Source: Verrucomicrobiota bacterium
GTDB lineage: Bacteria; Verrucomicrobiota; Verrucomicrobiia; Limisphaerales; J093
Assembly (NCBI GenBank): GCA_027493615.1
Contig: JAOSKK010000038.1
Coordinates: forward strand, 558,001-622,000
Length of the DNA: 64,000 nucleotides
Reading direction: 5' to 3'
Shown here: positions 41,198-50,104 of the stretch, one piece after another
How the letters are laid out: every line of letters begins with the position of its first letter
Numbering within the stretch: the first letter of the stretch is position 1
Position numbers and translations under genes: made by a program
Notes under the pieces: model-generated
Told to the model about the DNA's origin: nothing
The model's database searches: none
The model's input: only the letters and a program-made list of their open reading frames with translations

Positions 41198-42172
41198 ATG
41201 AACTCCCATCCCTGCCCCACCTCCCGCGCGTCCTCCGCTCGGCCTGTCTCCGGTGCCGCCCATCACGGGCAATCCCACCCGGACGCCTTATCCGGCCCCC
41301 TTCGCCGTTCGCCCTTCGCCCTCCGCCCTTCGCCCTTCGCCCTTTGCCCTTCGCTCCTCGCCCTCCTGTTCTGCGTCGCAACGGCCCTGGCCTTCCCGCC
41401 GGCCCCGCATCACCTCATCTACGGCACCGTCCGCGATGAACTGGGCCACCCCTTCCGCAACCCGGGCGCCGAGGTGGTTCTCGAGACCGGTGGCCCCACC
41501 CCGGTCCGGAGCGCCATCGCACCAAGCGCCGAGCCGGGCGTGAACTATCGCCTCGCCATCCCCATGGACTCGGGCGCGACCGCCGACCTCTACAAACCCA
41601 CGGCCCTCCGGCCGACCGTGCCGTTCCGCCTGCGCGTGCAGATCGGCAACGTCACCTATCTCCCCATCGAGATGACCGGCACCGCCCACCTGGTCGCCCG
41701 CCCTGGTGGACGGTCGCGCGTGGATCTGACCCTCGGTGTGGATTCCGACGGGGACGGGTTGCCGGATGCCTGGGAGCGCGCGCTGATCCAGATGTTAGGC
41801 GGGGACCTCGACCTCGAGGACATCCGACCCGAGGACGACTCCGATGCCGATGGTCTCTCGAATCTCGACGAGTACGTCGCTGGCACCTATGCCTTCGACC
41901 CTGCCGACGGCTTTTCCCTGGCGATCCTCCCGACCTCGACCGATCAGCCCCTGCTCGAGTTCACCGCCATCCGCGGCCGGAGTTACACGGTCCAGGCTTC
42001 CGCCGACATGCACGACTGGACCCCGGTCAACTTCCACCTGCCGGCCGATCCGGCCAGCGCCGCGGAACGAGAACACCTGATTGCCACGGAGACGCGCCTG
42101 ATCCGGGCCCGGGTGGCCGCGCCCGCCAACGGTGGGCCCCCCTGGCGCTTTTTCAAGTTGCAGGTGCGCTGA
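41198..42172 (+). CDS. Secreted protein with calcium-binding type repeats and FFKLQVR C-terminus
   Basis: Intact, 324 residues. A long N-terminus contains a heptanucleotide-encoded segment (RRSPFALRPSPFALCPS) directly before the hydrophobic core LLALLFCVATALAFPPAP. Then a carboxypeptidase-regulatory-like beta domain (HHLIYGTVRDELGHPFRNPG), and a thrombospondin type-3-like calcium motif: GVDSDGDGLPDAWERAL and DDSDADGLSNLDEYVAGTYA. The C-terminal domain (LLEFTAIRGRSYTVQASADM, DWTPVNF, ending PWRFFKLQVR) is the recurring domain of this window. It starts 16 bp after the giant LamG gene, so is likely co-transcribed. Acts outside the cell; function unknown. Confidence 0.75.
   Translation: MNSHPCPTSRASSARPVSGAAHHGQSHPDALSGPLRRSPFALRPSPFALCPSLLALLFCVATALAFPPAPHHLIYGTVRDELGHPFRNPGAEVVLETGGPTPVRSAIAPSAEPGVNYRLAIPMDSGATADLYKPTALRPTVPFRLRVQIGNVTYLPIEMTGTAHLVARPGGRSRVDLTLGVDSDGDGLPDAWERALIQMLGGDLDLEDIRPEDDSDADGLSNLDEYVAGTYAFDPADGFSLAILPTSTDQPLLEFTAIRGRSYTVQASADMHDWTPVNFHLPADPASAAEREHLIATETRLIRARVAAPANGGPPWRFFKLQVR
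41301..41363 (+). repeat. Imperfect heptanucleotide tract (TTCGCCC)9 inside a coding region
   Basis: Nine consecutive 7-mers of the form TTCGCCC, with single-base variants (TTCGCCG, TCCGCCC, TTTGCCC, TTCGCTC, CTCGCCC). They encode the segment before the signal-peptide core of the 41198-42172 protein. Because seven is not a multiple of three, copy-number change would alter the reading frame. A related tract is at 46348-46388. Confidence 0.85.
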
Positions 42173-42187
42173 TTCGCTCCGCATTCC

Positions 42188-42909
42188 GTGCCGCTGACTC
42201 CCGCCAGACCCGTGAACGAACGCGCGCTCTTCCCGGCTGCGGAGACCACCTGGGGGAGTGGAGGCGGGACGCCCGCACCACCGCTTCCTGGGAATCGGCG
42301 TGCGTTCAGGATCGTGCTGGCAGTGGCGGCCGTGACGCTCGGCGCCTGGTGGGTGTGGCGTGCTCCGACGCCTCCCCGTGGAACCTGCGCTCGGGTGGAA
42401 CGACCTGGTGCGTGTGGAAGGCCGGTTGGTCTTGCGATCCGCCACCAACCAGCCGTTCACGGGTTGGCTGGTCGAACCGCATGCCAATGGGACGCTGAAG
42501 TCGCGCTCGCAGATCGTTCGCGGGGTATTGAACGGCGTCTCGGAAGGTTGGCACACCAACGGGCAAATCCAGGTGCGGGAACACTACACGGAGGGAGTGG
42601 CGAACGGCCTCCGCGTCAAATGGCATGCCAACGGGGCGACCCAGTCGGTGGCCACGATCGTGCAGGGGGCGCGTCCAGGGCCGGTTCCTCCGCTGGTTCG
42701 AGGATGGAACCCTGTCCGAGGACATCCCGATGCGGGACGGGCAGCCCGACGGCGTCTCCCGGGCCTTTTATCCGAGCGGCTTCGTCAAGGCCGAGGTTCG
42801 ACTGAAGGCGGGCCAGATCCTGGAACAGCGGTTCTGGAAGGACGGCGAGGCCCCGGCCCCCTCGAGCCAGTCGGCGGCGGCCGCTCGCGAGACACGCAAA
42901 GGCTCCTGA
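42188..42909 (+). CDS. MORN-like repeat (YwqK-type) membrane-anchored protein (frame-broken)
   Basis: About 240 residues. A cytoplasmic N-terminus holds a palindromic repeat insertion (WGSGGGTPAPPLPG), then one membrane helix (IVLAVAAVTLGAWWVW). The rest is MORN-variant repeats of the YwqK type: PFTGWLVEPHANGTLKSRSQ, VLNGVSEGWHTNGQIQVREH, VANGLRVKWHANGATQSVAT, RFLRWFEDGTLSEDIPMRDG and QPDGVSRAFYPSGFVKAEVR. Frame breaks at 42374-42377 and 42665-42669, both one base too long. GTG 42188 is used; a GTG at 42212 is also possible. It lies 15 bp after the previous gene, and its stop abuts the next start (TGAATG). Confidence 0.7.
42250..42281. repeat. Palindromic repeat family 3, inside a coding region
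   Basis: GGCGGGACGCCCGCACC with a perfect GCGGG-ACG-CCCGC hairpin, matching 53115-53157. It falls in frame in the N-terminal cytoplasmic segment of the MORN-like protein. Confidence 0.6.
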
Positions 42910-43729
42910 ATGCGATCGTCGCCGTCGCCCTCGCCCTCCTGCGCACCGCGGTTCGCCAGACGCTGGCTGCCCGGCGGGGCTCGCGTGCTGGCAGTCCTGG
43001 CGGGGTTCGGCCTGGTCGGTTGGCTCCACGGCGGCGAGATGCAACCGCGACCCTACAGATGGCGGCAGGCAGCCTTTGACACGGGGGGGCGTCTCCAGTT
43101 CCGCGCATTACCGGTTGGAGTCCTCCCAAGCCGCAGCCGGTGGCTTGCGGCAGTCCGCAGACGGGAGTATTGCGGACCGGCCGGGATTCGCCGGCGCGCT
43201 CAATGGTCCGCCGCTTCCCACACCGGACACGGTCCACCGTCCGCTCGGTCAGCCGTTGAAGATTCGCGTGACCAGTTTGCTGGCCAACGACCGCGATCCG
43301 GATGCGGACCCCCTGCGCCTGCTCCGGTTCGATGTCGCGAGCGTCGCCGGCGGCCGGGTGACATGGGACAATGGCTGGCTGCTTTACGAACCTCCTCCCA
43401 CGGTCGCTGACATGGACTCGTTCACCTATGCCATCGAGGACGCGGCGGGCAATGTGGCGGGAACCCTGGTCACGGTGCTGATCGCCGGAACCGGACCGAC
43501 ACCCTCACTGAATCTGGTCGCCATCACCCTGCTGCCCAATGGCCACCGGCGGATCACCTTTGCCGGCATCGCCCGGCGTCGCTACGCGATCGAATGGGCG
43601 GCAGCCCTGCCCGCCACCCGATGGGAGCCTCTGGCCACGGTCGAGGCGGATCCGCGCGGCGTGGTCGAATGGGTGGACGTCACCGAACCCGCCCCCGTGG
43701 AACGCTATTACCGAACCGTCGCCGAATGA
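42910..43729 (+). CDS. Secreted protein with cadherin-like tandem domain and C-terminal FFRL-type domain (frame-broken)
   Basis: About 273 residues. N-terminus basic with a hydrophobic core (LAVLAGFGLVGWLHGGE). Then SSAHYRLESSQAAAGGLRQS, a segment typical of verrucomicrobial surface proteins. A tandem cadherin-like domain follows: LANDRDPDADPLRLLRF, GWLLYEPPPTVADMDSFTY and AIEDAAGNVAGTLVTVLIAG. The C-terminus (RITFAGIARRRYAIEWAAAL, RWEPLATVEADPRGVVEWVD, ending VERYYRTVAE) is a further member of the recurring end domain. The frame breaks in the G7 run 43083-43089 (six needed). It begins directly after the previous stop and its own stop overlaps the next start (ATGA). Confidence 0.7.
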
Positions 43730-44496
43730 AACCGCTGGCTGAACTTCCACCGATCCGCTGGCTCGCCTTGCTTGCCAGCGCGTTGACGGCCCACGGCCAG
43801 ATGTCCTGGGACGTCGGAGGTCCGGGGAGCGACGCGACCCGCGTTTTCGCGTTCCCCGTCAACCAAGCCATCCCGGACGGGAATCTCTCGGGCCTGGCCA
43901 ACACGCAGACGTTGCCAGCCTCACTTGCTCCCATCCAGTCCGTGGCGGTGACGCTGGTCCTCACGCCGCTGGGCGAGGGTGGGTTCACCGGGGATCTCTA
44001 CGCCACGCTTGCGCATGAGGGGGGCGGTTACAGCGTGTTGCTCAACCGCCCGGGAAAGCGCCCGGGCCGCCCTTTCGGCTACAGCGATGATGTCGCGGTG
44101 CGCGTGACCCTCGCCGACGATGCCGAGGCCGACATCCACCACTACCGCCTCACCCTCACCGGCAGCGAGCTCCTGCCTTTGACCGGCGCGCTGACCGGCC
44201 GCTGGCAACCCGACGGCCGACCCGTCGATCCCCTGCTGGTGACCACCTCCGATCTGCGTGATGCGACCCTTGCCTCGTTCAACGGTGCCAACCAGGCCGG
44301 CAACTGGACCTTGTTCGTTGCCGACGTGAGCGGTGGCGGCGAATTCCAACTCGAGTCCTGGTCACTCGCCGTGACGGTGATCCCGGAGCCTGGCGGCATC
44401 CTGGGTGCGCTGGCCCTCGGTGCCCTGGGCTGGGTAATGCTCCAGCGGCGCGGCGAACGTCGGCGGGCCCGGTTCTCTGCTCCGACGCCCCGCTGA
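43726..44496 (+). CDS. PEP-CTERM protein with P-domain-like jelly roll
   Basis: Intact, 256 residues. Signal peptide MKPLAELPPIRWLALLASAL, then a beta domain resembling the proprotein-convertase P domain (VAVTLVLTPLGEGGFTGDLY, LRDATLASFNGANQAGNWTL and FVADVSGGGEFQLESWSLAV). The C-terminus is a PEP-CTERM sorting signal: VIPEPGG, a helix (ILGALALGALGWVMLQ) and a basic tail (RRGERRRARF). In this system an exosortase processes and anchors the protein; no exosortase gene is in the window. Last gene of the 27-44.5 kb run; its ATG overlaps the previous stop. Confidence 0.85.
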   Translation: MKPLAELPPIRWLALLASALTAHGQMSWDVGGPGSDATRVFAFPVNQAIPDGNLSGLANTQTLPASLAPIQSVAVTLVLTPLGEGGFTGDLYATLAHEGGGYSVLLNRPGKRPGRPFGYSDDVAVRVTLADDAEADIHHYRLTLTGSELLPLTGALTGRWQPDGRPVDPLLVTTSDLRDATLASFNGANQAGNWTLFVADVSGGGEFQLESWSLAVTVIPEPGGILGALALGALGWVMLQRRGERRRARFSAPTPR

Positions 44497-44929
44497 CCCG
44501 CGGGAAGGGCAGGGAGAGGGGGAGGCGGGTACGAAAAGCGCCGCTGGAAGTCGGCGCACTCCAAACGCGTTGCGCCTGCCTCGCGGTGAGGAACTCGCGA
44601 AGCGTCTGGAGTGCGTCGCGCTTCAGCGCCGCTTTGTGTGCCTGGAACACATCTCGGCCTGGCGCGAATCTGCATCTGATGTGGCGTGCGCTGGTGGGCT
44701 CGATCATGTAGCGCACCGTATGGCTGGCAACCTCCGCACCCCTGAAGTCACAGGTGAGGTCGACCCCACCGCGTCGGGCGCGTCCGGGACGCCCGGTCAC
44801 CTCTCCGCACCCGCGGAGCGGTCTCCCTGGCTATCCCCGATCACCCCCTGCTCCAACCCTCGCCGGCGGCAGTTGCGGCGAGGTCCGGCCGCAAGCGCGT
44901 GACCTGGCCCGCCAAGCGCCTGAGCCAGA
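44497..44929. other. Convergent intergenic region
   Basis: 433 bp between the PEP-CTERM gene and the convergent outer-membrane barrel gene. It holds the palindrome-family-2 copy at 44534-44636. The remaining 290 bp (44640-44929) show no gene I can support on either strand. Confidence 0.6.
44534..44636. terminator. Diverged copy of palindrome family 2
   Basis: Left arm AAAGCGCCGCTGGAAG-type followed by GCACTCCAAACGC; right arm GCGTCTGGAGTGCG followed by TTCAGCGCCGCTTTG. The arms correspond to those of 15541-15639 but pair imperfectly. Like that copy it lies between convergent genes, so it may end transcription from both sides. Confidence 0.65.
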
Positions 44930-46245
44930 TCAGCGGAACGTGTAGCGGGCGCCCAGCCAGGCGAGGTGGCGGGTGAACTCGCGGCCGGGGGTGTTCGGAA
45001 CCTTGCTGTCCACCCAGTCGTAGGAATAGCCCAGCTCGGCGCTCCAGTGGGCATCGTGCTGATAACTGAGTCCGGCGCTGGCGGTGTAGATCCAATCGTC
45101 CCGGTTCACCGGTGCGAGCCAGTCGCCGATGTAGAGCCGGAACCCGCCGTTGACCGCCCACTTGGCATCGAAGCGATGGCGGGCCGTGAAGTCGTACGTG
45201 ATGTCGTCGTAGACCGCGGTGCTGGCAAAGGCAGGCTGCGTATTCTGTTTCCAGGTCAGGACAATGGTATCCTGGGCCGTGGGCAGTAGCGTGATCACCC
45301 CGTCGACCCAAAGCGTGGTGTAGTTCGGGTCGAAACCCGGGGCGGTCTCATGAATGGTGTGGTGGATGTCCGGGCCGATGGCGAAGTTCGCCTTCACCCA
45401 TTTCCAGGGTTGGCCTTCGATCCCGACGACGGGGCGGTGGTACTCGGAGTCGTAGTGGTAGGGAGAGTCCAGGAGATGCCCTTGCACTTCGAAGCCGAAG
45501 CGGTAACCGGCGTACAGGCGCGTCTGGGTTCCCAGCTTGCGGCCGAGGTCCCCGCCCAGGTTCAACTCGCGTCGGTCAATGTAGTTCTCGTAGCCGGGAT
45601 CGGACCGCTGCACGGTTTGGAAGTCATGCCAGTAACCCGACGCGACCGGGCGGAAGAACCAGGAGTCGACGTCCCAGGTCAGGCTGGCCTTGCCGCGATA
45701 GACGAGCTGTTGCCGGCGATCACGGATGGGGATGCCGCCGATGGCCGGGGCGCCGCCGGGGGCGCCGAAGTAGAGGTTGTTCTCGCTGCCCTGGACGTAA
45801 GCGAGCGAGTTGCCGACCTGCCAGGGCAGCCCCGCAAGCTTGCCCCCCAGGTTGAGCAAGCTTCGGTGGGCGATGTGGTCCTCCGACGGTTCGGCATGAT
45901 ACCAGACGAACTCGGGGCATAGCTCAGGGCGGCGTTGAACCCGGACGCAGCGCGGTAGTCGAGTCCCGCCCGCGGTGTGACGGAGGTGACGAACGACTCC
46001 TGAAACGGCTGAACGGCCTGCGGCACCTTCGTGAGGTCCGGTTGCTCGTCCTGGAGGTACACGTTGCTGTCGTAAGTCTCTTTCACCGCCAGGTCGGCCT
46101 TGAACGTCAGGTTCGTCGAGGCACACACCGTGGCGGGAAGCAGAGCGAAGTGAACTCCGAAGTTCGAAAGTCGAAGTCCGAAGTTTTGCCTGCGCGCTTC
46201 GGGCATCGGGCTTTCACGATTGGTTTCTTGACTGCGGGTTTTCAC
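44930..46245 (-). CDS. Outer-membrane beta-barrel protein (frame-broken)
   Basis: About 438 residues. A signal-like N-terminus (SNFGVHFALLPATVCAS) follows an odd basic leader whose coding sequence is rich in heptamer-like TTCGAA/TTCGGA motifs, so the true start is uncertain. The rest alternates hydrophobic and polar residues with many Tyr and Trp: LGTQTRLYAGYRFGFEVQGH, YDDITYDFTARHRFDAKWAV, WIYTASAGLSYQHDAHWSAE, LGYSYDWVDSKV and the end HLAWLGARYTFR. This fits a barrel of about 16-18 strands of the outer-membrane porin-like type. The frame breaks at 45914-45917 (C4 on the minus strand, should be C5), giving ALSYAPEFVWYHAEP. Ligand unknown. Confidence 0.65.
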
Positions 46246-46347
46246 AAGTTGGGTTGAGAGACTGTGATGCGGTTCCGGGCTGGAGATGCGGCTGGCGGCT
46301 CAGGCCTCCCGCCTCACCCCTGACCGCCCGCACGTCACGTGTTGTAC

Positions 46348-46388
46348 TTCGACCTTCGACCTTCGACTTTCGCCCTTCGCCCTTCAGT
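46348..46388 (-). repeat. Heptanucleotide tract overlapping the MFS stop codon
   Basis: Consecutive 7-mers TTCGACC, TTCGACC, TTCGACT, TTCGCCC, TTCGCCC then TTCAGTT. The last unit contains the MFS gene's stop codon (46384-46386). Same 7-mer type as 41301-41363. Confidence 0.75.
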
Positions 46389-47664
46389 TCGTCCTCGGCT
46401 TCGGTTGCGGCGGTCGGATGAGGAACGTGAGGGCGGCACCGACCAACAGCAGGACGCCGGCGGTGATGAACGACGATCGATAACTGCCGCCACTGCTGGC
46501 GGTCAGGGTTTGCTGGAGGCGGCTGAGCACGAGACCGCCCACCCCCCAGGAAGTGAAGAGCAGGCCGTAGTTCATGCCGAAGCTCTTCAGGCCCCACAGG
46601 TCCTTGGTGTACGACGGGAACAAGGCGAGGTTCGCGCCGTAGTTGGCCCCGATCAGGGCGGCCACCACCACGATGACGACGGCCGCCATGTCCTTTGAGG
46701 CCGTGATCGGGATGGCGAGGAGCATCAGCGCGGCCTGAATCGTCAACACCAGGAACAGCGTCCAGCGCCGGCCGATCCGATCGGACAGCGTGCCGGCCAG
46801 GATGCGTCCCCCGGCATTGCCAACCGCCAGGATTGCCACCGCCACGAAGGCGAGTTCGCCCATGCTGGTCTTGGCCATGCCACTGATGCTGCCAATGACC
46901 ATCAGGCCCGCCCCGGCGCCGATGAAGTAGATCACCCAGAGCAGCCAGAAGGTCGGCTGGCGCAGGACTTCGGAGGGCGTCGCACTGGCCGCAGCCGGCT
47001 TCGCCGCGGCGCCCGCCGCGGGTTTGGGTCCGGCCACATAACCGGGTGGCGGGTTGACCAAGAGTTGCGCCAGACCACAGACAATCACCACAAACGCCAC
47101 ACCAAGAATCAGCATCGAGGTCCGCACTTGATAGTGGCCTAGCAGAAACTGGGAGGTCGGCGCCAGGTAGACCGGCGCCAGACCGAAACCGGCCACCACC
47201 AGGCCGGCGATCAGGCCGGTCTTCGAGGGCGGGAACCACTTGAGCGCAGGCGGGGTGGCAGAGGAGTAGCCGAAGCCGATGCCCAGCCCGACCAGCACGC
47301 CAAACCCCAACAGCCAGACAACATAACTCGTGGTGGTCGAGATCAACACCATTCCCAGACCGACCAGCAAGCCGCCAATCGAGGCGGTGAGGCGGGGGCC
47401 GAACTTGTCCTGACACCGCCCGGCCAGGATCATCGCGAAGGCGAAGACCAGGCAGCAGAGGGCGTAGGGATCATTGAGCCGCGAGCCCTTCCAGCCAAAC
47501 TCCTTCTCGATGGCACCCTTGAACAGGCTCCAGGTATAGAGGACGCCCAGGGCCAAGTTGATGCCCAGACCGGCGCTGGTGACCGTCCAGCCACGGTTCG
47601 GCAGGGCGGCAGGGGGTGGGGGGGGGTGGTCATGGGAGGGCAGAGTCCGGAGTCTGATGTCCAA
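46384..47664 (-). CDS. OFA-type MFS transporter (oxalate:formate antiporter-like)
   Basis: 426 residues and 12 hydrophobic helices. Hallmarks: WTVTSAGLGINLALGVLYTW, AFAMILAGRCQDKFGPRLTA (the MFS D-K-x-G-x-R loop), GIGFGYSSATPPALKWFPPS and KTGLIAGLVVAGFGLAPVYL, all typical of the OFA family. A second D-R-x-G-R loop is in AGTLSDRIGRRWTLFLV. Members carry oxalate, formate, pyruvate or other monocarboxylates; next to acs/acuC, a short-chain acid is plausible. Start uncertain: M47664 is in frame as the sequence stands, but a C9 run (47618-47626) with one more C would place an ATG at 47632 in frame. Confidence 0.8.
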   Translation of the reverse strand: MDIRLRTLPSHDHPPPPPAALPNRGWTVTSAGLGINLALGVLYTWSLFKGAIEKEFGWKGSRLNDPYALCCLVFAFAMILAGRCQDKFGPRLTASIGGLLVGLGMVLISTTTSYVVWLLGFGVLVGLGIGFGYSSATPPALKWFPPSKTGLIAGLVVAGFGLAPVYLAPTSQFLLGHYQVRTSMLILGVAFVVIVCGLAQLLVNPPPGYVAGPKPAAGAAAKPAAASATPSEVLRQPTFWLLWVIYFIGAGAGLMVIGSISGMAKTSMGELAFVAVAILAVGNAGGRILAGTLSDRIGRRWTLFLVLTIQAALMLLAIPITASKDMAAVVIVVVAALIGANYGANLALFPSYTKDLWGLKSFGMNYGLLFTSWGVGGLVLSRLQQTLTASSGGSYRSSFITAGVLLLVGAALTFLIRPPQPKPRTN

Positions 47665-48084
47665 GGGCCAGAGTCGTGAGGATGGGAAGAAGCGGCACGC
47701 AGCGGGGATCGCAGCGAGCCCCGGTCAGGGAAAATCCGGCGTAACCGAAGGAGGTGAAGGCTGCGGAAGCGCCAGGGGCGCGGTTCCAATGGGGGGTCTC
47801 CACGGCGCGAGCGAAACGAACGGGACAGGGGTTGGAGACGCGGGAGGAGGTGAGGGACGAGACGGTGGAGCGGCCGGCGAGGGCGCGGTCCGCAGCGCCC
47901 GAGCCGGGCGCGGCATCCGAGGCGGCGGCAGGCGCGATCACAGTTTGGGAGGCAAGCCGGGAGCTCATGGGTTGAACGATCCGGATCCGGGCCTGGGGTG
48001 GGAACAGGGAGGGCGACGGACTCCGAGGTACCCCGGCTTGCCAGGGCGCATGCCCCGGCAAGCCGGCCGCGCCTTGGAGTTCTG
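47665..48084. other. Intergenic region upstream of the MFS gene
   Basis: 420 bp between acs and the MFS gene, both on the minus strand. It should contain the MFS promoter and perhaps the acs terminator. Open frames crossing it have no conserved features, and no clear hairpin or promoter was recognised. Confidence 0.4.
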
Positions 48085-50066
48085 CTATTGCCGCTCTTTC
48101 ACCAACACCTCGACGACGTGCGGGTCGGCCAGCGTGGTGGTGTCGCCGATCTGATCCGGCTGACCTTCGGCAATCTTGCGCAGGATGCGGCGCATGATCT
48201 TGCCCGACCGGGTCTTGGGCAGGGCCGGCGCGAACTGGAGCTTGTCCGGAGCGGCGATGGGGCCGATTTCCTTGCGGACATGCAGGACGAGCTCCTTCTT
48301 GAGCTCGTCGCTCGGATGGATGCCGTCCTTGAGGGTCACGAAGGCATAGAGAGCCTGGCCCTTGACGTCGTGCGGCATGGGCGCAACGGCCGCCTCAGCG
48401 ACCTTGGGATGGCTGACCAGCGCGCTTTCGACCTCGGCGGTGCCGATGCGGTGGCCGGAGACGTTGACGACATCGTCGATCCGGCCCATGAGCCAGTAAT
48501 CGCCATCCGGATCCACGCGGCACCCGTCGCCGGTGAAATAGATGTCCTTGTACATCGTGAAGTAGGTGTCGATGAAGCGGTCGTGGTCGCCCCAGGTGGT
48601 GCGCATCATGCCAGGCCACGGCTTCCTGATGCAGAGCTTGCCGCCTTCGTTGGGGGCGCAGGGCGTGCCGTCGTCGCGGAGGACGACGGGCTCGACGCCG
48701 AAGAAGGCGCGGCTGGCGCTGCCGGGTTTGAGGGTGTGCGCACCGGGCAGGGGGCGTGATGAGGTGGCCGCCGGTCTCGGTTTGCCACCAGGTGTCGACA
48801 ATCGGGCACTTCTCCTTGCCGATCACGCGGTAGTACCACATCCAGGCCTCGGGATTGATGGGTTCGCCCACCGAGCCAAGGACCTTGAGGGAACTGAGGT
48901 CATGCTTGTTGGGCCACTCCTCGCCGAGGCGGATGAGGGAACGGATGGCGGTGGGGGCGGTGTAGAACTGGGTCACCTTCAGTTTCGCGATGATCTGCCA
49001 GAAGCGGCCGGCATCGGGGAAGGTGGGCACTCCCTCGAACATCACGCTGGTGAAGCCGTTGCAGAGCGGGCCGTAGACGATGTAGCTGTGGCCGGTGACC
49101 CAGCCGATGTCGGCGGTGCACCAGAAGACATCCTGGGGATGGATGTCGAACACGTACTTGGTCGTCAGGGCGACGTGGAGGAGGTAGCCGGCGGTGGAGT
49201 GGACGACGCCCTTGGGTTTGCCGGTTGAGCCCGACGTGTAGAGCATGAAGAGGTAGTCCTCCGCCTTCATGGGCTCGGCGGGGCATTCCGGCGAGGCGTT
49301 GGCCATGAGATCGTGGTACCAGACATCGCGACCGGCAACCAGGTTGCACGGGGGTGTCGTCGCGCTTGACCACGATGACCTTCTGGATGCTGGGCGTGGA
49401 CTTGCAGGCTTCGTCGGCGATGACCTTGAGGGGGATGTGCTTGCCGGCGCGGAGCCCGACGTTCGCGGTGATGAGCAGCTTGCAGGTCGAGTCGTTGATG
49501 CGGTTGGCGAGGGCATCGGCGCTGAACCCGCCGAAGACGATCGAGTGGATGGCGCCGATCCGGGCGCAGGCGAGCATGGCGATGGGCAACTCGAGGATCA
49601 TGGGGAGGTAGATGCTGACCCGGTCCCCCTTTTTCACGCCCAGCGACTTGAGGACGTTGGCGAACTTGCACACCTCGGCGTGCAGTTGCCGGTAGGTGAT
49701 GCGCGTGAGGTCGTTCTCAGGTTCGCCCTGCCAGATGATGGCCACCTGGTCGCCACGGCTGGCGAGGTGGCGATCCAGGCAGTTGGTGGTGACGTTGAGG
49801 ACACCGTCCTCGAACCAGGTGTGCTCGATCTTGCGGGCGGCGGTGTCCCACGTGTACTTGCGCGCAACCGTCGGGGGCTTGACCCAGTCGAGCGTCTTGG
49901 CCTGTTCGAGCCAGAAAGCGTCGGGCTGGTTCACCGAGCGGTCGTACATCTCCTGGAACTGCGCGGCGTTGAGGTAGGCGCGTTGGACGACCTCGGGAGC
50001 AGGCGGGAAGGTTCGGCTTTCCTGCAGGAGCGAGCTGGTCGAGACGGTCTTGCTTTGATCGGTCAT
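48085..50066 (-). CDS. acs: Acetyl-coenzyme A synthetase (frame-broken)
   Basis: About 660 residues, the normal Acs length. It makes acetyl-CoA from acetate, ATP and CoA via acetyl-AMP in the cytoplasm. Seen: WFEDGVLNVTTNCLDRHLA, ITYRQLHAEVCKFANVLKSL, YTSGSTGKPKGVVHSTAGYL (P-loop), TADIGWVTGHSYIVYGPLCN, DTWWQTETGGHLIT (adenylate motif), and the C-terminal LPKTRSGKIMRRILRKIAEG with the catalytic Lys that is subject to acetylation control. Two breaks in G5 runs at 48750-48754 and 49350-49354 (each should be four). acuC lies 38 bp upstream on the same strand, consistent with deacetylase control of this very Lys. Confidence 0.93.
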
Positions 50067-50104
50067 GTCTGGGTCCTTTCGGGGGTGGTAGTAGTTTGCA
50101 CTGA

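Noticed and set aside
47665..48084. Open frames of 143 and 198 codons in the acs-MFS gap
   Set aside because: Both are low-complexity Ala/Gly/Arg frames without conserved sequence; they are typical of GC-rich intergenic DNA.
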